The notes under the pieces were generated by a model. It was given only the letters and a program-made list of their open reading frames with translations. It did no database searches and was not told where the DNA came from. DNA of 64,000 nucleotides from Streptomyces qinglanensis (GTDB lineage Bacteria > Actinomycetota > Actinomycetes > Streptomycetales > Streptomycetaceae), in contig NZ_FOGO01000017.1 in assembly GCF_900111245.1 (NCBI RefSeq), positions 62,001 through 126,000 on the forward strand, written 5' to 3'. The position numbers were made by a program, and so were the translations under genes. This document shows, in pieces, positions 62,725 to 64,000 of the stretch. How positions within the stretch are numbered: the first letter of the stretch is position 1; every line of letters begins with the position of its first letter.

Positions 62725-64000
62725 TTCCCCATCTGCTGCTGGGCCTTGGTGAGGGCCTCGCGCACTGTCTTCTCGGTGACCGCGCGGCCCGCGGCAGCGT
62801 CCGCGAAGAGCCGTTTGACGGCCGTGCCCACCAGGGTCTCGAACTTCGACTCGTCCGGTACCTGGGGCAGCGGCGCGGCGCTGGAGGAGAGCACGGAGCG
62901 CAGCACGGCCTCGTCCTTGTCCCGCGGCTTCGCCTGCTGGGCCTCGAGCACCGGTGAGACGGAGCCGTAGGCGTCGGTGAGGATGCGCTGCTCCTTCGTG
63001 GAGGTCATGAAGGACACGAACTTCATGGCGCCGTCGAGGTTGTCGGTGTGCTGGAAGACGCCGATGTTGATCCCTGCGACCATGGAGTCGACCTCGGTCT
63101 TGCCGCCGGAGGCCGTCGCGTCCTGCCGGCTTTGGAAGGGGACCGGTGCGATGCCCCACTCGTCCGGCTTCATTCCGTGCGCCAGCAGCGAGGTGCGGGC
63201 CGCCTGCCACAGCAGCATTCCGGCCTTGCCGGTGGCGAAGTCCTTCACCGACTGGTTCTGCGCGTACTCCGCGTTGCCCTTGGCCGCGATGCCGTCCGCG
63301 GCCAGGAAGTCCACGTACTGCTTGACGGCTTTGACGTTGCCGGGCTCGTCGAAGGTGGGGCGGCCGCTCCGGTCGAAGAAGTCGGCCCCGTGCTGCTTGC
63401 CGAAGACGAAGGCGTGGTGGGCGTTCTCCACCGGGTTGCCGCCTTCGACGGCGAGTCCGTGGTGGCCGTCGCGGGTGAGCTTCTTCCCGTCGGCGACGAG
63501 TTCGTCCCAGGTGACCGGCGGGCCGTCGATGCCCGCCTGCCGGAACATCTTCTTGTTCCAGTAGAGCGCGTAGGTGAGCGAGTACAGCGGCACCGCGGCC
63601 GGGGGCTTGCCCTCGGCGCCGGTGGCGGCCAGGGCCGCCTTGCTGAACCGGTCCGCACCGCCGACCTCGGCCAGGCGCGCGTCGTCGAACGGGAGCAGCG
63701 CCTTGCTCTTCTGCAGCGAGGAGGACCAGGTGTTGCCGATGTTGAGGACGTCCGGGCCCTGCCCGGAGGAGGCGGCCGCCAGGATCCGGTCCAGGAGGTT
63801 GGACCAGGGGACGACCTCCAGCTTGACCTTGATGCCGGTCCGCTTCTCGAACTTCTTCAGTTCCGGGGCCAGGACCTTCTTGTCCGCTTCGATGCTCGAA
63901 CCCTGGTTGGTGGCCCAGTAGGTGAGCTCGCCGGGCTTGTCGTTGCTGCCCCCGCTGTTGGTGGCCGAACCGCCTCCGCAACCGGAAGCCGCTGCGGTCA
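62721..64000 (-). CDS. sugar-binding lipoprotein of ABC importer, N-terminus beyond window
   Basis: Extracellular solute-binding protein of family 1. 425 residues are visible, cut at base 64000 inside the signal peptide. The first visible residues, TAAASGCGGG, contain the lipobox cysteine, so the mature protein is complete and anchored to the outer membrane face. Sequence marks are PGELTYWATNQGSSIEADKK, then PDVLNIGNTWSS and AVPLYSLTYALYWNKKMF, a sugar-binder pattern. It is first in the operon with the two permeases and GH1 enzyme, resembling CebE. The ligand, probably a beta-glucoside oligomer, is inferred. Promoter and any CebR operator lie outside the window. Confidence 0.9.
   Translation of the reverse strand, partial: TAAASGCGGGSATNSGGSNDKPGELTYWATNQGSSIEADKKVLAPELKKFEKRTGIKVKLEVVPWSNLLDRILAAASSGQGPDVLNIGNTWSSSLQKSKALLPFDDARLAEVGGADRFSKAALAATGAEGKPPAAVPLYSLTYALYWNKKMFRQAGIDGPPVTWDELVADGKKLTRDGHHGLAVEGGNPVENAHHAFVFGKQHGADFFDRSGRPTFDEPGNVKAVKQYVDFLAADGIAAKGNAEYAQNQSVKDFATGKAGMLLWQAARTSLLAHGMKPDEWGIAPVPFQSRQDATASGGKTEVDSMVAGINIGVFQHTDNLDGAMKFVSFMTSTKEQRILTDAYGSVSPVLEAQQAKPRDKDEAVLRSVLSSSAAPLPQVPDESKFETLVGTAVKRLFADAAAGRAVTEKTVREALTKAQQQMGK

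Overview
The window is very GC-rich actinomycete DNA, most likely from a Streptomyces-type chromosome. The signs are strong third-codon GC bias, many GTG starts and GTGA/ATGA stop-start overlaps, Tat-exported hydrolases, a DasR-like operator before a GH19 chitinase, a contractile injection system of the actinomycete kind, a terpene cluster, and a rare TTA codon in a leader ORF. No rRNA, tRNA or CRISPR array was seen.

Layout. 1-10243: one end of a contractile injection system (eCIS) locus. It holds the tail sheath (cut by the window edge), a Pvc15/Afp15-type AAA+ ATPase, a DUF4255 (Pvc16-type) cap protein and a large secreted TolB-propeller protein, with a LuxR-type regulator and a divergent single-pass membrane protein. 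10874-15685: two GNAT acetyltransferases, a PaaX-type repressor with a likely operator, an anchored alpha/beta hydrolase, an EamA exporter behind two palindromic operators, and a Gly-Ser-rich small protein. 15755-22366: a compact candidate RiPP operon. It has a TTA-containing leader ORF, an MFS exporter, an S9 peptidase, a 39-residue precursor, a hairpin, a radical SAM maturase with the CWWGEKHHCTFC signature, and a small partner protein. 22507-29123: secreted phospholipase D-like enzyme, PhoX-like Tat protein, DinB protein, methyltransferase with divergent XRE-cupin regulator, TOPRIM protein and chitinase.

29133-33800 looks like an accessory island. A decayed IS5-family transposase lies beside a two-gene unit: a membrane protein and a STAND NTPase with a beta-propeller tail. 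The two share a GQIV.GD.N.VV element, and the NTPase carries a one-base frameshift. 34310-40631: aldo/keto reductase, hydrolase, then a terpene locus with an FAD monooxygenase, a CYP157-like P450 lacking the ExxR motif, and a class I terpene synthase. 41045-48552: ADH/VOC pair with divergent LysR, a CGNR remnant, an H-type lectin, SMP-30 protein with divergent AsnC regulator, an ordinary P450, and a GH46 chitosanase. 48834-53308: an M24 proline peptidase, a GntR regulator and an M9 collagenase. An identical 13-bp element precedes both peptidase genes, which suggests a collagen/proline-peptide regulon. 53418-59190: EamA/LysR pair, BBE-like FAD oxidase with a SnoaL-like remnant and LysR, and a lipoprotein. 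59299-64000: a sugar ABC importer (binding protein, two permeases) with a GH1 beta-glucosidase, in the same order as cebEFG-bglC.

The best candidates for undescribed biology are the RiPP operon (15755-22366), the STAND pair (29987-33800), and the terpene locus with its CYP157-like enzyme. All functional statements rest on reading motifs by eye; no database search was run.
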